Source of the DNA: an uncultured Clostridia bacterium
Lineage (GTDB): Bacteria; Bacillota; Clostridia; Oscillospirales; Oscillospiraceae
Reading direction: 5' to 3'
NCBI GenBank assembly: GCA_945867445.1
Contig: CAMBID010000014.1
Coordinates: 1-9,601, forward strand
DNA: 9,601 nt
The number at the start of each line of letters is the position of its first letter. The stretch's first letter is position 1. Of the stretch, positions 1-7,215 are shown piece by piece. The notes under the pieces are model-generated. The model worked only from the letters and a program-made list of their open reading frames with translations. It was not told the DNA's origin and ran no database searches. Made by a program: the position numbers and the translations under genes.

Positions 1-1727
1 ACGAGATCAGCGTGGGCGAGCTGGCCTCCCGCATGAAGAAGACCGGCGCCGAGGTCGTGAAGTGCCTTATGAAGAACGGCGTCATGGCCTCCCTCTCTCA
101 GCTCATCGACTATGATACCGCCGCTTTCGTGGCGGAGGAGATGGGCTGCAAGGTGGAGAAGGAAGTGGTCGTCACCATCGAGGAAAAGCTCATCGACGAC
201 CACAAGGACGCCGAGGAGGACCTGGTCCCCCGGGCTCCCGTGGTGGTGGTCATGGGCCATGTGGACCACGGCAAGACCAGCCTTCTCGATACCATCCGCA
301 ATACCTCCGTCGCGGCCGGCGAGGCCGGCGGCATCACCCAGCACATCGGCGCCTATCAGGTGCAGATCAACGGCAAGCCCATCACCTTCCTGGATACGCC
401 GGGGCATGAGGCCTTCACCTCCATGCGCGCCCGGGGCGCCATGGTTACCGACATTGCCATCCTCATGGTGGCGGCGGACGACGGCATCATGCCCCAGACC
501 GTGGAGTCCATCAACCACGCCAAGGCCGCCGGCATCCCCATCATCGTGGCCATCAACAAGATCGACAAGGAGAACGCCAACCCCGACCGGGTCCTCCAGC
601 AGCTCACGGAGTACGGCCTCGTGCCCGAGGAGTGGGGCGGCGAGACCATCGTCTGCAAGGTCAGCGCCAAGAAGAACATCGGCATCGACAACCTCCTGGA
701 AAATCTCGTTGTTCTCGCCGAGGTCCTGGAGCTGAAGGCCAACCCCAACCGGGCCGGCCAGGGCACCGTCATCGAGGCCCGCCTGGACAAGGGCCGGGGC
801 CCCGTGGCCACCCTTCTCGTGCAGAACGGCACCCTCAAGCAGGGCGACGTCATCATCGCCGGTACCGCCGTGGGCCGCGTGCGCACCATGCTGGACTACA
901 AGGGCGGCCGCCTGACGGAGGCCGGTCCCTCCGTCCCCGTGGAGGTGGCGGGTCTTTCCGAGACCCCCACCGCCGGTTCCCCCTTCTTCGCCGTGGCCGA
1001 CGAGCGCATGGCCCGGGAGCTGGTGGAGCAGCGCAAGGCCGAGGAGCGGGCCAAGGCCGCCGCGCCCGTGCAGAAGGTCTCTCTCGAAAACCTCTTCAGC
1101 CAGCTGCAGGCCGGCGAGCGCAAGGAGCTGGCCCTCATCGTCAAGGCCGACGTCCAGGGCAGCGTGGAGGCCGTGAAGGCGTCTCTCGAGAAGCTCTCCA
1201 ACGACGAGGTCAACGTCCGGGTCATCCACGGCGCCGTGGGCGCCATCAACGAATCCGACGTCATGCTGGCCGCGTCCTCCAACGCCATCATCGTGGGCTT
1301 CAACGTCCGGCCCGACGCCACCGCCCGGGACAGCGCCCAGCGCCAAAACGTGGATGTCCGGCTCTACCGCGTCATCTACGACGCCATCGACGAGATCGAG
1401 GCCGCCATGAAGGGTATGCTGGCGCCCAAGTACCACGAGGTGGTCCTGGGCCACGCCGAGGTCCGGGAGACCTACAAGGTCTCCTCCGTGGGCACCGTGG
1501 CCGGCTGCTACGTCCAGGACGGCGTGATCCGCCGGGACTGCTCCGTCCGCGTGGTGCGGGATGGCATCGTGATTCACGAGGGCGTGCTGGGCTCCCTGCA
1601 GCGCTTCAAGGACGCCGTCAAGGAGGTCAGGGAGCGCTTCGAGTGCGGCCTTACCGTGGAGAAGTTCAACGACCTGAAGCTGGGCGACATCATCGAGGCC
1701 TACACCATGGAGGAGGTGCCTCGCTGA
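1..1727 (+). CDS. infB: Translation initiation factor IF-2, 3' part (5' end outside window)
   Basis: IF-2 is the GTPase that places initiator fMet-tRNA on the 30S subunit and promotes 50S joining. The frame is open from base 3 (GAG ATC AGC GTG GGC), so the gene begins upstream of the window and the GTG at 12 is internal. Counting residues from that GTG: an IF2_N-type segment at 1-50 (VGELASRM, then KNGVMASL); then the full G domain with G1 GHVDHGKT 82-89, G2 GGIT 106-109, G3 DTPGHE 128-133, G4 NKID 182-185 and G5 SAK 218-220; a domain II barrel around 250-330 ([13 protein letters not shown]); domain III around 355-465 ([20 protein letters not shown]); and the C-terminal fMet-tRNA-binding domain IV ending [13 protein letters not shown]. 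The reading frame is intact. It is the first visible gene of the nusA-infB type operon, followed by rbfA after 108 bases. Identification is essentially certain. Confidence 0.98.
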   Translation, partial: EISVGELASRMKKTGAEVVKCLMKNGVMASLSQLIDYDTAAFVAEEMGCKVEKEVVVTIEEKLIDDHKDAEEDLVPRAPVVVVMGHVDHGKTSLLDTIRNTSVAAGEAGGITQHIGAYQVQINGKPITFLDTPGHEAFTSMRARGAMVTDIAILMVAADDGIMPQTVESINHAKAAGIPIIVAINKIDKENANPDRVLQQLTEYGLVPEEWGGETIVCKVSAKKNIGIDNLLENLVVLAEVLELKANPNRAGQGTVIEARLDKGRGPVATLLVQNGTLKQGDVIIAGTAVGRVRTMLDYKGGRLTEAGPSVPVEVAGLSETPTAGSPFFAVADERMARELVEQRKAEERAKAAAPVQKVSLENLFSQLQAGERKELALIVKADVQGSVEAVKASLEKLSNDEVNVRVIHGAVGAINESDVMLAASSNAIIVGFNVRPDATARDSAQRQNVDVRLYRVIYDAIDEIEAAMKGMLAPKYHEVVLGHAEVRETYKVSSVGTVAGCYVQDGVIRRDCSVRVVRDGIVIHEGVLGSLQRFKDAVKEVRERFECGLTVEKFNDLKLGDIIEAYTMEEVPR

Positions 1728-1777
1728 GCGCGCCGCGCCCCTGCCGAAGGACCCCATCCGCTGAAATAACCGTTCCC

Positions 1778-1802
1778 GGGGCGGCGGCACAGCCGCCGCC
1801 CC
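1778..1802 (+). other. Strong intergenic hairpin between infB and rbfA
   Basis: Arms GGGGCGGCGGC (1778-1788) and GCCGCCGCCCC (1792-1802) form a perfect 11-bp GC-only stem with a 3-base ACA loop. No U-run follows (the next bases are TGCCCGTTTGATT), so it is not a canonical intrinsic terminator. It could be an RNA-processing or stability element, or a partial attenuator that sets expression of rbfA and the genes below it. It lies 18 bases upstream of the rbfA ribosome binding site. The hairpin is seen directly; its role is inferred. Confidence 0.6.
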
Positions 1803-1835
1803 TGCCCGTTTGATTCCCCAAAGGAGGTTAGCCTT

Positions 1836-2243
1836 ATGGCATCCAACCGTATTTCCCGCATCAATGAGGAGATCCAGCGCCAGCTCAGCGCGGACATCCG
1901 CCGCCTGAAGGACCCCCGGGTCAGCGGCAGCGGCATGGTCTCCGTCACCCGGGTGGACACCACCGGGGATCTCCGCTACGCAAAAATTTACGTCAGCGTC
2001 CTGGACAAGTCCCAGGAGAAGGACGTGCTGAAGGGCCTGAAGTCCGCCGGCGGCTTCCTCCGGCGGGAGCTGGGCGGCGCCCTGGGCCTGCGCTACACCC
2101 CGGAGCTCCTCTTCGAGGCCGACGACTCCATCGCCTACGGCGCCCACATCCTGGAGGTCATGCAGGACGTGGAGCGCGCCGACGCCCAGCGCCGGGCCGA
2201 CCATCCCGAGAGCGCCGGGAGCGCCGGGGAAACGGAGGACTAA
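1836..2243 (+). CDS. rbfA: Ribosome-binding factor A
   Basis: RbfA is a small KH-like protein that binds the 30S subunit near the 5' helix of 16S rRNA and is needed for late 30S maturation and cold adaptation. The 135-aa product matches the family length and order: an N-terminal helix (NRISRINEEIQRQLS), the conserved KDPRVSG (25-31), the KIYVSVLD strand (50-57), the kinked helix around KSAGGFLRREL, and the signature LRYTPELLFEADDSIAYG (85-102). The last 15 or so residues are an acidic, disordered-looking tail. The ATG at 1836 is preceded by AAGGAGG (1821-1827) at a good distance. The gene sits between infB and nrnA, its usual place in Clostridia; the ylxP gene found between infB and rbfA in Bacillus is absent. 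Confidence 0.97.
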   Translation: MASNRISRINEEIQRQLSADIRRLKDPRVSGSGMVSVTRVDTTGDLRYAKIYVSVLDKSQEKDVLKGLKSAGGFLRRELGGALGLRYTPELLFEADDSIAYGAHILEVMQDVERADAQRRADHPESAGSAGETED

Positions 2244-2247
2244 AAGG

Positions 2248-3201
2248 ATGCATGAGCTGGAAGCCGCCCGCCGTCTCCGGCGGATGGAGAACGTCCTGAT
2301 CCTCACCCACGTCCGGCCAGACGGGGACACCGTGGGCTGTGCCGCGGCCCTGTGCCTTGCCCTGCGGAAGCTGGGCAAGACCGCCTACCTCCTGCCCAAT
2401 CCCGGCGTTACCGAGAATACTGCGCCCTTCGTGACACCCTATGAGGCGCCGGTGGACTTTCAGCCGGAGTATGTGGTCAGCGTGGACATCGCCGCGCTGC
2501 AGCTGCTGCCGGAGAACGCGAAAATGTATGCCGGACAGATCGAGCTGGCCATCGACCACCACCCGTCCTTTGAGGGCTTCGGTCAGCAGAACATCGTCCG
2601 GCCGGAGGCCGCCGCCTGCGGCGAGCTGGTCTACGATATTATCCGGCATCTGACCGCCATGGACGCGGAGATCGCCCTGCCCCTCTACGTGGCCGTCTCC
2701 ACGGACACCGGCGGCTTTCAGTTCGCCAACACCACGGCCTACACCCACATCGTGGCGGCGGCGCTGATGGAGACGGGCATCGACTATCAGAGCGCCAACA
2801 AGCGCTTTTTCCGCACCAAGACCCGCAAGCGCCTGGCCCTGGAGGCGGATATGCTGACCCACATCGAGTATTTTGACCGCGACCGCGTGGCATTCCTCTC
2901 TGTGCCTCTTTCTCTGATGGCCCGCCTGCAGGCCACGGAGAGCGACGCCGAGGAGCTGAGCTCCCTGGGGGCCCAGATCCAGGGCGTGGACTGCGCCGTG
3001 ACCTTCCGGGAGCTGGGAGAGGGCGAATGGAAGCTCTCCGTCCGCACCGGCGACCGGGTCAACGCCACGGAGGTCTGCCGGATGATGGGCGGCGGCGGCC
3101 ACGCCCGGGCGGCGGGCTGCACCGTGCGGGCCGGCCTCCCCGAGGTCAAGCGCCAGTGCCTCGCCGCCATTGCCGCCAACGTCCCGGATTTTGAGGGCTG
3201 A
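2248..3201 (+). CDS. nrnA: DHH/DHHA1 phosphoesterase, NrnA type (oligoribonuclease/pAp phosphatase)
   Basis: Members of this family degrade 2-5 nt RNA fragments and/or dephosphorylate 3'-phosphoadenosine 5'-phosphate in the cytoplasm, using two metal ions. The 317-aa protein shows the DHH-domain motifs in order: motif I THVRPDGDTVG (20-30; His21, Asp25, Asp27), motif II VSVDIA with Asp80, motif III DHH (103-105) and motif IV STDTGGFQF with Asp153. The C-terminal DHHA1 domain carries the substrate-binding loop GGGGHARAAG (281-290). All expected metal ligands are present, so it should be active. ATG 2248 lies 4 bases after the rbfA stop, and its ribosome binding site GGAGG (2234-2238) lies inside the end of rbfA, which suggests translational coupling. 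nrnA between rbfA and truB is a common clostridial arrangement. Whether RNA or pAp is the main substrate cannot be decided here. Confidence 0.93.
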   Translation: MHELEAARRLRRMENVLILTHVRPDGDTVGCAAALCLALRKLGKTAYLLPNPGVTENTAPFVTPYEAPVDFQPEYVVSVDIAALQLLPENAKMYAGQIELAIDHHPSFEGFGQQNIVRPEAAACGELVYDIIRHLTAMDAEIALPLYVAVSTDTGGFQFANTTAYTHIVAAALMETGIDYQSANKRFFRTKTRKRLALEADMLTHIEYFDRDRVAFLSVPLSLMARLQATESDAEELSSLGAQIQGVDCAVTFRELGEGEWKLSVRTGDRVNATEVCRMMGGGGHARAAGCTVRAGLPEVKRQCLAAIAANVPDFEG

Positions 3202-3224
3202 CGCCCTGAGAAAGGAGCCCCGCC

Positions 3225-4094
3225 ATGCCTGACGGCATCCTCATCGTCGATAAACCCGCCGGCTGGACCAGCATGGACGTCTGCGCGAAAATCCGCGGCA
3301 TCCTGCGGGAGAAGCGGGTGGGCCACGCCGGGACCCTGGATCCCATGGCTACCGGCGTGCTGCCGGTCTTTGTGGGCCGGGCCACGAAGGCGGTCCCCTT
3401 TGCCGAGAGCGGCGGGAAGGAGTACCTGGCCGCTCTGCGGTTGGGCTTGGTCACGGATACCCAGGACATTACCGGCGAGACCCTGGAGAAGAACGACCCC
3501 TCCGCCGTGACGGAGGAGCAGATCCGGGCCGTTCTCCCCTGCTTCACCGGGGAGATCGCCCAGCTTCCCCCCATGTATTCCGCCGTGAAGGTGAACGGCC
3601 AGCGGCTCTATGCCCTGGCTCGGAAGGGACAGAACGTGGAGCGGAAGCCCCGGAACATCACCGTTTTTGAGCTGGAACTGACGGGCAGGAGCCCTGAGGG
3701 GGACTTCCTGCTCCGCTGCCGCTGCTCCAAGGGCACCTACCTCCGGACGCTTTGCCACGATATCGGCCAGGCTCTCGGCTGCGGCGGCGCCATGGCCGCC
3801 CTCCGCCGCACCATGGCGGCGGGCTACCTTCTGACGGAAGCCGTGACATTGGAGGACGTTCAGACGCGGGGCGCGGAGCTCCTTCGGCCCCTGGACACCC
3901 TTTTCGCCCGGTATTCCGCCTATCGCCTCCCCTCGGAGGGGAAGGAGCGCCGGGTGCGCTGCGGCAATCCCGTCACCGCTCCGGGCCTGCCGGACGGCGT
4001 CTACCGGGTCTACAGTCCCGGCGGGGACTTCCTCTGCCTCTCCCGCGCGTCGGGGGAGACTCTCACCGCCATTAAAAATTTCTTCGGGGGCTGA
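3225..4094 (+). CDS. truB: tRNA pseudouridine(55) synthase TruB
   Basis: TruB converts U55 in the T-loop of most elongator tRNAs to pseudouridine and also acts as a tRNA folding chaperone. The 289-aa product has the family N-terminus GILIVDKPAGWTS (4-16), the catalytic-Asp motif GHAGTLDPMATGVLP with Asp39, the KEYLA motif with the stacking Tyr67, PPMYSAVKVNGQRLY near the middle, and CSKGTYLRTLCHDIG, a conserved U-binding/structural motif. A short PUA-like C-terminal domain follows (ERRVRCGNPV to the end). Start ATG 3225 has AAAGGAG at 3211-3217 and lies 23 bases after nrnA. It shares the operon with ribosome-assembly genes, as in most Firmicutes. Intact, with no unusual features. Confidence 0.97.
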   Translation: MPDGILIVDKPAGWTSMDVCAKIRGILREKRVGHAGTLDPMATGVLPVFVGRATKAVPFAESGGKEYLAALRLGLVTDTQDITGETLEKNDPSAVTEEQIRAVLPCFTGEIAQLPPMYSAVKVNGQRLYALARKGQNVERKPRNITVFELELTGRSPEGDFLLRCRCSKGTYLRTLCHDIGQALGCGGAMAALRRTMAAGYLLTEAVTLEDVQTRGAELLRPLDTLFARYSAYRLPSEGKERRVRCGNPVTAPGLPDGVYRVYSPGGDFLCLSRASGETLTAIKNFFGG

Positions 4095-4126
4095 CCCCGG
4101 TCATCCCAAAGGAGGGACTTGTCCCC

Positions 4127-5029
4127 ATGCAAGAACGTGTCATCGCCCTGGGCTTCTTCGACGGCGTCCACCGGGGTCACGGGGCCTTGCTGCGCCGGGC
4201 CGCGGAGGAGGCCCGGCGGCGGGGCTGCACCCCGGCTGTCTTCACCTTTGACCGCCCGCCCAAAGAGGTCATCACCGGCATCCCCTGCCCCCTCATCAAC
4301 TCCCCGGAGGATCGCTCCGACCTGGTAAAGCGGCTCTACGGCATCGACGAGATGCTGATGGTGCCCTTTGACGACGAGATGCGCACCACCCCCTGGGATC
4401 GTTTCGTGACGGACATCCTGGTGGGCCGCTACGGCGCCGTCCATCTGGTGGCGGGCCACGACCATCACTTCGGCTATAAAAACCAGGGCTCTCCGGAGCT
4501 GCTGCGGGAAAAGTGCGCGGAACTGGGCCTGGGCTGCGACATTATCCCCGCCGTCACCCTGGACGGCGTCACCGTCAGCTCCACCCACATCCGGAAGCTC
4601 CTGGAGGAGGGCGGCGTGGAGACCGCCCGGGCCTTCCTGGGCCACCCCCATGTTCTCACCCAGACCGTGGGCCACGGACGCCGCCTGGGCCGCACCATCG
4701 GCGTCCCCACGGCAAACCTGGTGGCCCCGCCCCATGTGCTCCTGCCCAAGCGCGGCGTCTACGCGGCCAAAGTCACCCTGCCGGACGGCCGGGCCTTCGG
4801 CGGCGTCACCAACGTGGGAATCCGCCCCACGGTGAATCACGGCCAGGATGTCACCGTTGAGCCCTGGATCCTGGACTTTGACGGCGACCTCTACGGCCAG
4901 AAACTCCGGGTGGAGTTCTTCCGCCGCCTGCGGGATGAGCGGAAGTTCGACTCCCTGGAGGCCCTCCGCACCCAGATCCAGTGCGACGCGGTCCGGACCA
5001 GAGAAGCCTATCCCGAGATGGGCTTATAA
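4127..5029 (+). CDS. ribF: Bifunctional riboflavin kinase/FMN adenylyltransferase
   Basis: RibF makes FMN from riboflavin with ATP and then FAD from FMN. The 300-aa product has the usual two-domain layout. The N-terminal FAD-synthetase (nucleotidyltransferase) domain carries GFFDGVHRGH (9-18), the core segment AGHDHHFGY (109-117) and the VSSTHIR loop (150-156). The C-terminal flavokinase barrel carries GRTIGVPTAN (188-197) with the ATP/Mg-binding PTAN, NVGIRPT (229-235), and VEPWILDFDGDLYG (244-257), which contains the catalytic Glu245. The core segment is His-rich (HDHHFG) where many RibF proteins have a DFRFG-like sequence; this looks like a lineage variant. Start ATG 4127 follows AAAGGAGG (4108-4115), 32 bases after truB. 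It is the last gene before the operon terminator; the rpsO gene that often follows ribF is not here. No FMN riboswitch is seen upstream. Confidence 0.96.
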   Translation: MQERVIALGFFDGVHRGHGALLRRAAEEARRRGCTPAVFTFDRPPKEVITGIPCPLINSPEDRSDLVKRLYGIDEMLMVPFDDEMRTTPWDRFVTDILVGRYGAVHLVAGHDHHFGYKNQGSPELLREKCAELGLGCDIIPAVTLDGVTVSSTHIRKLLEEGGVETARAFLGHPHVLTQTVGHGRRLGRTIGVPTANLVAPPHVLLPKRGVYAAKVTLPDGRAFGGVTNVGIRPTVNHGQDVTVEPWILDFDGDLYGQKLRVEFFRRLRDERKFDSLEALRTQIQCDAVRTREAYPEMGL

Positions 5030-5079
5030 CGGGGGAAACCCTCGGCGGAGGTCAGCGGGAGACCCGTAAGACAGGATAC

Positions 5080-5110
5080 AAAAGGCGTGACGAAAGCGGT
5101 CACGCCTTTT
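5080..5110 (+). terminator. Bidirectional rho-independent terminator after ribF
   Basis: Arms AAAAGGCGTGAC (5080-5091) and GTCACGCCTTTT (5099-5110) form a perfect 12-bp stem with a 7-base loop. It lies 50 bases after the ribF stop. The A/T ends give a U-run on either strand, so it can end both the plus-strand translation operon and the minus-strand DUF6572 transcript arriving from 5202. Confidence 0.9.
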
Positions 5111-5116
5111 GCCGTA

Positions 5117-5131
5117 ATACTACTCTCCCAT
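5117..5131 (-). repeat. 15-nt repeat, copy 1 (inverted with respect to 9498-9512)
   Basis: ATACTACTCTCCCAT here is the exact reverse complement of ATGGGAGAGTAGTAT at 9498-9512. On the minus strand the copy lies just before the terminator stem at 5080-5110. A chance 15-nt match within 9.6 kb is unlikely (a few percent by simple base counting). The function is unknown. It slightly recalls the GGGAGAGTAGG stretch near the 3' end of 5S rRNA, but the surroundings do not support a 5S gene. Confidence 0.55.
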
Positions 5132-5201
5132 CAGAGCGCACATGCGAGGGTCACCCCGTACAGAAGCGCGCCCTTGCATCCGTTCGGCAAACGGGAAGTT
5201 G

Positions 5202-5537
5202 TCAGCTAATATGTGCTTCTATTTTTATTCCGTACTGTCCTATCTGGTTTTGAACCGTATTCAAAAATTTTTCGCAGTTCTCTGTTATATCATACTTGAA
5301 ATGTATTTCTATGATCGCCATTACGATTTCCTCTTTTGGATACTGCTCCTCGTATTGCCTGGTATCCAAATAAGATATATATGCGTTAATTTTCTCTTGC
5401 AAAAGAATTAGGTGGTCATATTCACTTAGCGTATCATTCCCGTTCCATGCAAAGTGGTCAGTTAATAGTAAGCATATTGCTTTTCTATCTTCATCTATCG
5501 CCATGCCATCAATGACATTCGGATTGTCTATTGCCAT
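5202..5537 (-). CDS. DUF6572 family protein, low-GC accessory gene
   Basis: The 111-aa product looks like the DUF6572 family: an N-terminus with the NPNVIDGMAIDED pattern, then TDHFAWN, HLILLQEKINAYISYL in the middle, and a C-terminal half with EIHFKYDITENCEKFLNTV. No function is established that I can name with confidence. No signal peptide or membrane segment is visible, so it is likely a small soluble cytosolic protein. ATG 5537 is preceded by AGGAGG (complement of 5546-5551) with an 8-base gap, a strong ribosome binding site. GC content by hand count is about 36 % (120 of 336), against well over 60 % in neighbouring genes, so it was probably acquired by transfer. It stands alone: the minus-strand terminator at 5604-5646 isolates it from the gene to its right, and the terminator at 5080-5110 can end its transcript. 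I see no convincing promoter in the short gap upstream. Confidence 0.8.
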   Translation of the reverse strand: MAIDNPNVIDGMAIDEDRKAICLLLTDHFAWNGNDTLSEYDHLILLQEKINAYISYLDTRQYEEQYPKEEIVMAIIEIHFKYDITENCEKFLNTVQNQIGQYGIKIEAHIS

Positions 5538-5696
5538 TTTCCTTTCCTCCTCACAAAATCCCGATTTGCGGGGTGATCCGCTTCCACGCTATCACATCAC
5601 AGGGAAAAAAGCAAGAAAAGCCGCAGCAGAGCAAACTGCTGCGGCTGTTGCTGTCTTAGCACCATCCGCATTTTCCGCTGCGGGTGTTTTTCGCTT
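5538..5696. other. Intergenic gap upstream of the DUF6572 gene
   Basis: This gap holds the DUF6572 ribosome binding site (5546-5551), the minus-strand terminator at 5604-5646, and a weak plus-strand hairpin (CCGCA 5666-5670 with TGCGG 5679-5683, followed by TTTTT at 5687-5691). No other gene is seen. Any DUF6572 promoter would have to lie between about 5555 and 5603, where I find no convincing -35/-10 pair. Confidence 0.5.
5604..5646 (-). terminator. Rho-independent terminator, minus strand
   Basis: Arms AGCCGCAGCAG (5619-5629) and CTGCTGCGGCT (5636-5646) form a perfect 11-bp stem with a 6-base loop. Read on the minus strand the stem is followed by TTTTCTTGCTTTTTT (complement of 5604-5618), a clear U-rich tract. 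It would stop minus-strand transcription arriving from the small multidrug export gene before it enters the DUF6572 gene. Confidence 0.8.
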
Positions 5697-5854
5697 ATAC
5701 TAGTTCTTGATAAAAAGCTTTCAAAGCTTTTTATAGCGCCGCAGGCGCGTCAAGAACTTATGAGACGGCTTTTGCGGCAGACTGCCGCAAAAGGGCGACG
5801 CTGACAGCGGCGCCTTCTTGATAAAAATCAAAGATTTTTATCAAGAAAGAGTAT
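5697..5854 (+). repeat. 158-bp nested-palindrome repeat element, MITE-like
   Basis: The ends are imperfect terminal inverted repeats of 20 nt: ATACTAGTTCTTGATAAAAA at 5697-5716 and, read from the other end (5854-5835), ATACTCTTTCTTGATAAAAA, which differs at two positions. Inside are several palindromes: ATAAAAAGCTTT 5710-5721 with 5723-5734; GCGCC/GGCGC 5736-5748; an outer stem AGTTCTTGA 5702-5710 with TCAAGAACT 5750-5758 that encloses the first two as a three-way junction; CTTTTGCGGCAG with its complement at about 5769-5793; a GC-rich imperfect hairpin at 5794-5814; and a 15-bp stem 5815-5829 with 5833-5847 around an AAA loop. No coding potential is seen. The first 52 bases recur exactly at 9550-9601. 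This looks like a non-autonomous mobile or interspersed palindromic repeat; the family is not recognised. Confidence 0.7.
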
Positions 5855-6321
5855 TACAGCAGCCCCGCCACGCCCGCCGTGAGAAGGGTGATGATGCCCC
5901 CGGCGATGACCACCCCCGCCGTGATGGCCGGGAAGGCGTTCCGCAGCCGGATATCCAGAAGGGCGGCCACTAGCGCCCCCGTCCAGGCCCCGGTCCCCGG
6001 CAGGGGGATGGCCACGAGAAGGATGAGCCCCGGCAGCCGGTATTTCCGGACCAGACGGCCCTTCAGGTGCGCCCGCCGCTCCAGCCAGTCGATTCTGGGC
6101 CCGAAGAAGGCGGTCTTGCGCAGCCAGCGGAAGACGCGCCGCACCAGCAGCATTATGAAGGGCACCGGCACCAGGTTCCCCAAAATCGCCGCGGCACAGG
6201 CCGTCAGCGGCGGCAGTCCTGCCGCCGCGCCCAGGGGGATGGCCCCCCGCAGCTCCAGAATGGGCGTCATACCCACGAGAAATGTCATCCAAAGGGCCGG
6301 CAGCCCGCCTGTTCCCAGCAT
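5854..6321 (-). CDS. Small multidrug export family membrane protein (Sm_multidrug_ex type)
   Basis: The 155-aa hydrophobic protein resembles the small multidrug export family (Pfam Sm_multidrug_ex), whose transport role is suggested by name but poorly proven. Family signatures seen: ELRGAIPLG (23-31) in the first hydrophobic segment and IPLPGTGAWTGAL (105-117) in the third. Hydrophobic stretches lie at about 8-34, 38-62, 97-123 and 131-154, with a basic loop in between (RRVFRWLRK, 61-69; RRAHLKGRLVRKYR, 82-95). ATG 6321 has AGGAGG (complement of 6328-6333) six bases upstream. The length is normal for the family. Its stop codon (5856-5854) uses the outermost base of the palindromic element at 5697-5854. 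A hairpin at 6365-6398 separates it from the ABC operon to its right, and no promoter is obvious in the 27-base GC-rich remainder, so it may depend on read-through from that operon. Confidence 0.85.
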   Translation of the reverse strand: MLGTGGLPALWMTFLVGMTPILELRGAIPLGAAAGLPPLTACAAAILGNLVPVPFIMLLVRRVFRWLRKTAFFGPRIDWLERRAHLKGRLVRKYRLPGLILLVAIPLPGTGAWTGALVAALLDIRLRNAFPAITAGVVIAGGIITLLTAGVAGLL

Positions 6322-6364
6322 CCTGGTCCTCCTTCAACGCGCCCTGCGGGGCAAAGGGAATCCA

Positions 6365-6398
6365 GCAGCCCCCGGAAACACTGCCTTCCGGGGGCTGC
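6365..6398 (-). terminator. Hairpin after the ABC permease gene, probable weak terminator
   Basis: Arms GCAGCCCCCGGAA (6365-6377) and TTCCGGGGGCTGC (6386-6398) form a perfect 13-bp stem with an 8-base loop, 20 bases after the permease stop on the minus strand. The sequence that follows on that strand (TGGATTCCCTTT) has only a poor U-run, so termination may be partial and allow read-through into the export-family gene. Confidence 0.6.
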
Positions 6399-6417
6399 GC
6401 AGTATCTGCTGTCTAGT

Positions 6418-7215
6418 TTACTCCAGATTGAGGCGCTTTTTCAAGAGCATTGTGGTAATGACATAGTAAACCGCGCCAAACACCGCCGTGGAGACGATCA
6501 TGGTCAGCATCACGGAGTGCATGGCCAGGACGCCGTCGCTGGGCAGGGCAACCACGAGGATGTCATAATTGGTGCCCACCAGGATGCCGCCGCTGAGGAG
6601 CTGCATCACGAACTGGAGTCCCAGGAAGCTCAGCACAGAGTAGAGGACCTTGTGGTTTGCAAAGCTGTGGCCGATGGCCATGGCGGCGTAGAACTCCAGG
6701 CAGAGGACGCAGCAGCCCACAAAGATCAGGGCCAGCAGTTCAAAGAGGAAGGCGGTGCCGTTGAAGGCGTAGTAGGCCGTGAGGTGGCGGAAGATCTCCG
6801 CGAAGCCCCGGCGGATCTCCAACCAGAAGCCCTGCTGGGCCACCAGGATGAAGCCGGCTGCCACCACGGCAAGGCCCGTGGCGATGAACCATACGGCGCT
6901 GACGATGAGCTTGCTCCAGATCTGCTGGTGGACGGAGGCGGGCAGGGTGAACATGATGTAGCCCTCATCCCCCAGAAGGTTGGTGCGGAAACGGTTGATC
7001 ATCAGCACCAGGCTCATCACGCACACGCCTACAATGGCGATGACGAAGGCGGTGGTGAAGAGGCCGCCCAGCAGATTCAGGAACCGGGCGCTGCTTTCCA
7101 GCAGCACGCCCACGGAGAAGCGGGCGGCGATGGCCGCGATCAGCAGCAGGCCGAACAGGGGGCCCATGACGCGGCCCGTGGCACGGAACTCGTGCTTCAT
7201 CAGTTTCCTCAGCAT
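6418..7215 (-). CDS. ABC transporter permease (ABC-2-like, YtrC/lantibiotic-export type)
   Basis: The 265-aa integral membrane protein has six hydrophobic segments at about 17-36, 49-74, 101-126, 152-183, 190-214 and 231-257, with a short basic N-terminus (MLRKLMKHEFRATGR). The segment GDEGYIMFTLPASVHQQIW (82-100) before the third span is a pattern I associate with clostridial ABC-2 permeases that pair with GntR/YtrA-regulated ATPases. ATG 7215 overlaps the end of the ATPase gene by 7 bases (stop at 7211-7209), so translation is likely coupled. It should form the membrane channel for the ATPase just upstream. The substrate cannot be read; relatives act in export of, or resistance to, cell-wall-active peptides or antibiotics. 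It is the last gene of the three-gene operon and is followed by the hairpin at 6365-6398. Confidence 0.85.
   Translation of the reverse strand: MLRKLMKHEFRATGRVMGPLFGLLLIAAIAARFSVGVLLESSARFLNLLGGLFTTAFVIAIVGVCVMSLVLMINRFRTNLLGDEGYIMFTLPASVHQQIWSKLIVSAVWFIATGLAVVAAGFILVAQQGFWLEIRRGFAEIFRHLTAYYAFNGTAFLFELLALIFVGCCVLCLEFYAAMAIGHSFANHKVLYSVLSFLGLQFVMQLLSGGILVGTNYDILVVALPSDGVLAMHSVMLTMIVSTAVFGAVYYVITTMLLKKRLNLE

Noticed and set aside
632..1813. Long plus-strand open frame (393 codons) overlapping infB in another frame
   Set aside because: Its translation is rich in Arg, Gly, Pro and His with no domain; it is the typical shadow of a GC-rich gene, and infB in the other frame is certain.
2158..3758. 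Two long minus-strand open frames (314 and 323 codons) opposite nrnA and truB
   Set aside because: Both are antisense shadows of genes with full catalytic motifs; no family-like sequence is visible in them.
5030..5079. A downstream rpsO gene or a riboswitch after ribF
   Set aside because: The stretch is only 50 bases and leads straight into the terminator; no coding sequence or riboswitch fold is seen.
5111..5201. Possible 5S rRNA fragment on the minus strand (GGGAGAGTAGTAT-like 3' motif)
   Set aside because: Only a short 3'-like motif matches; the CCCAUCCCGAAC-type core and the pairing 5' end of 5S rRNA are absent here and near 9498.
5660..5691. Plus-strand terminator-like hairpin ending in TTTTT
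   Set aside because: The main stem is only 5 bp with a bulge, and no plus-strand gene precedes it.
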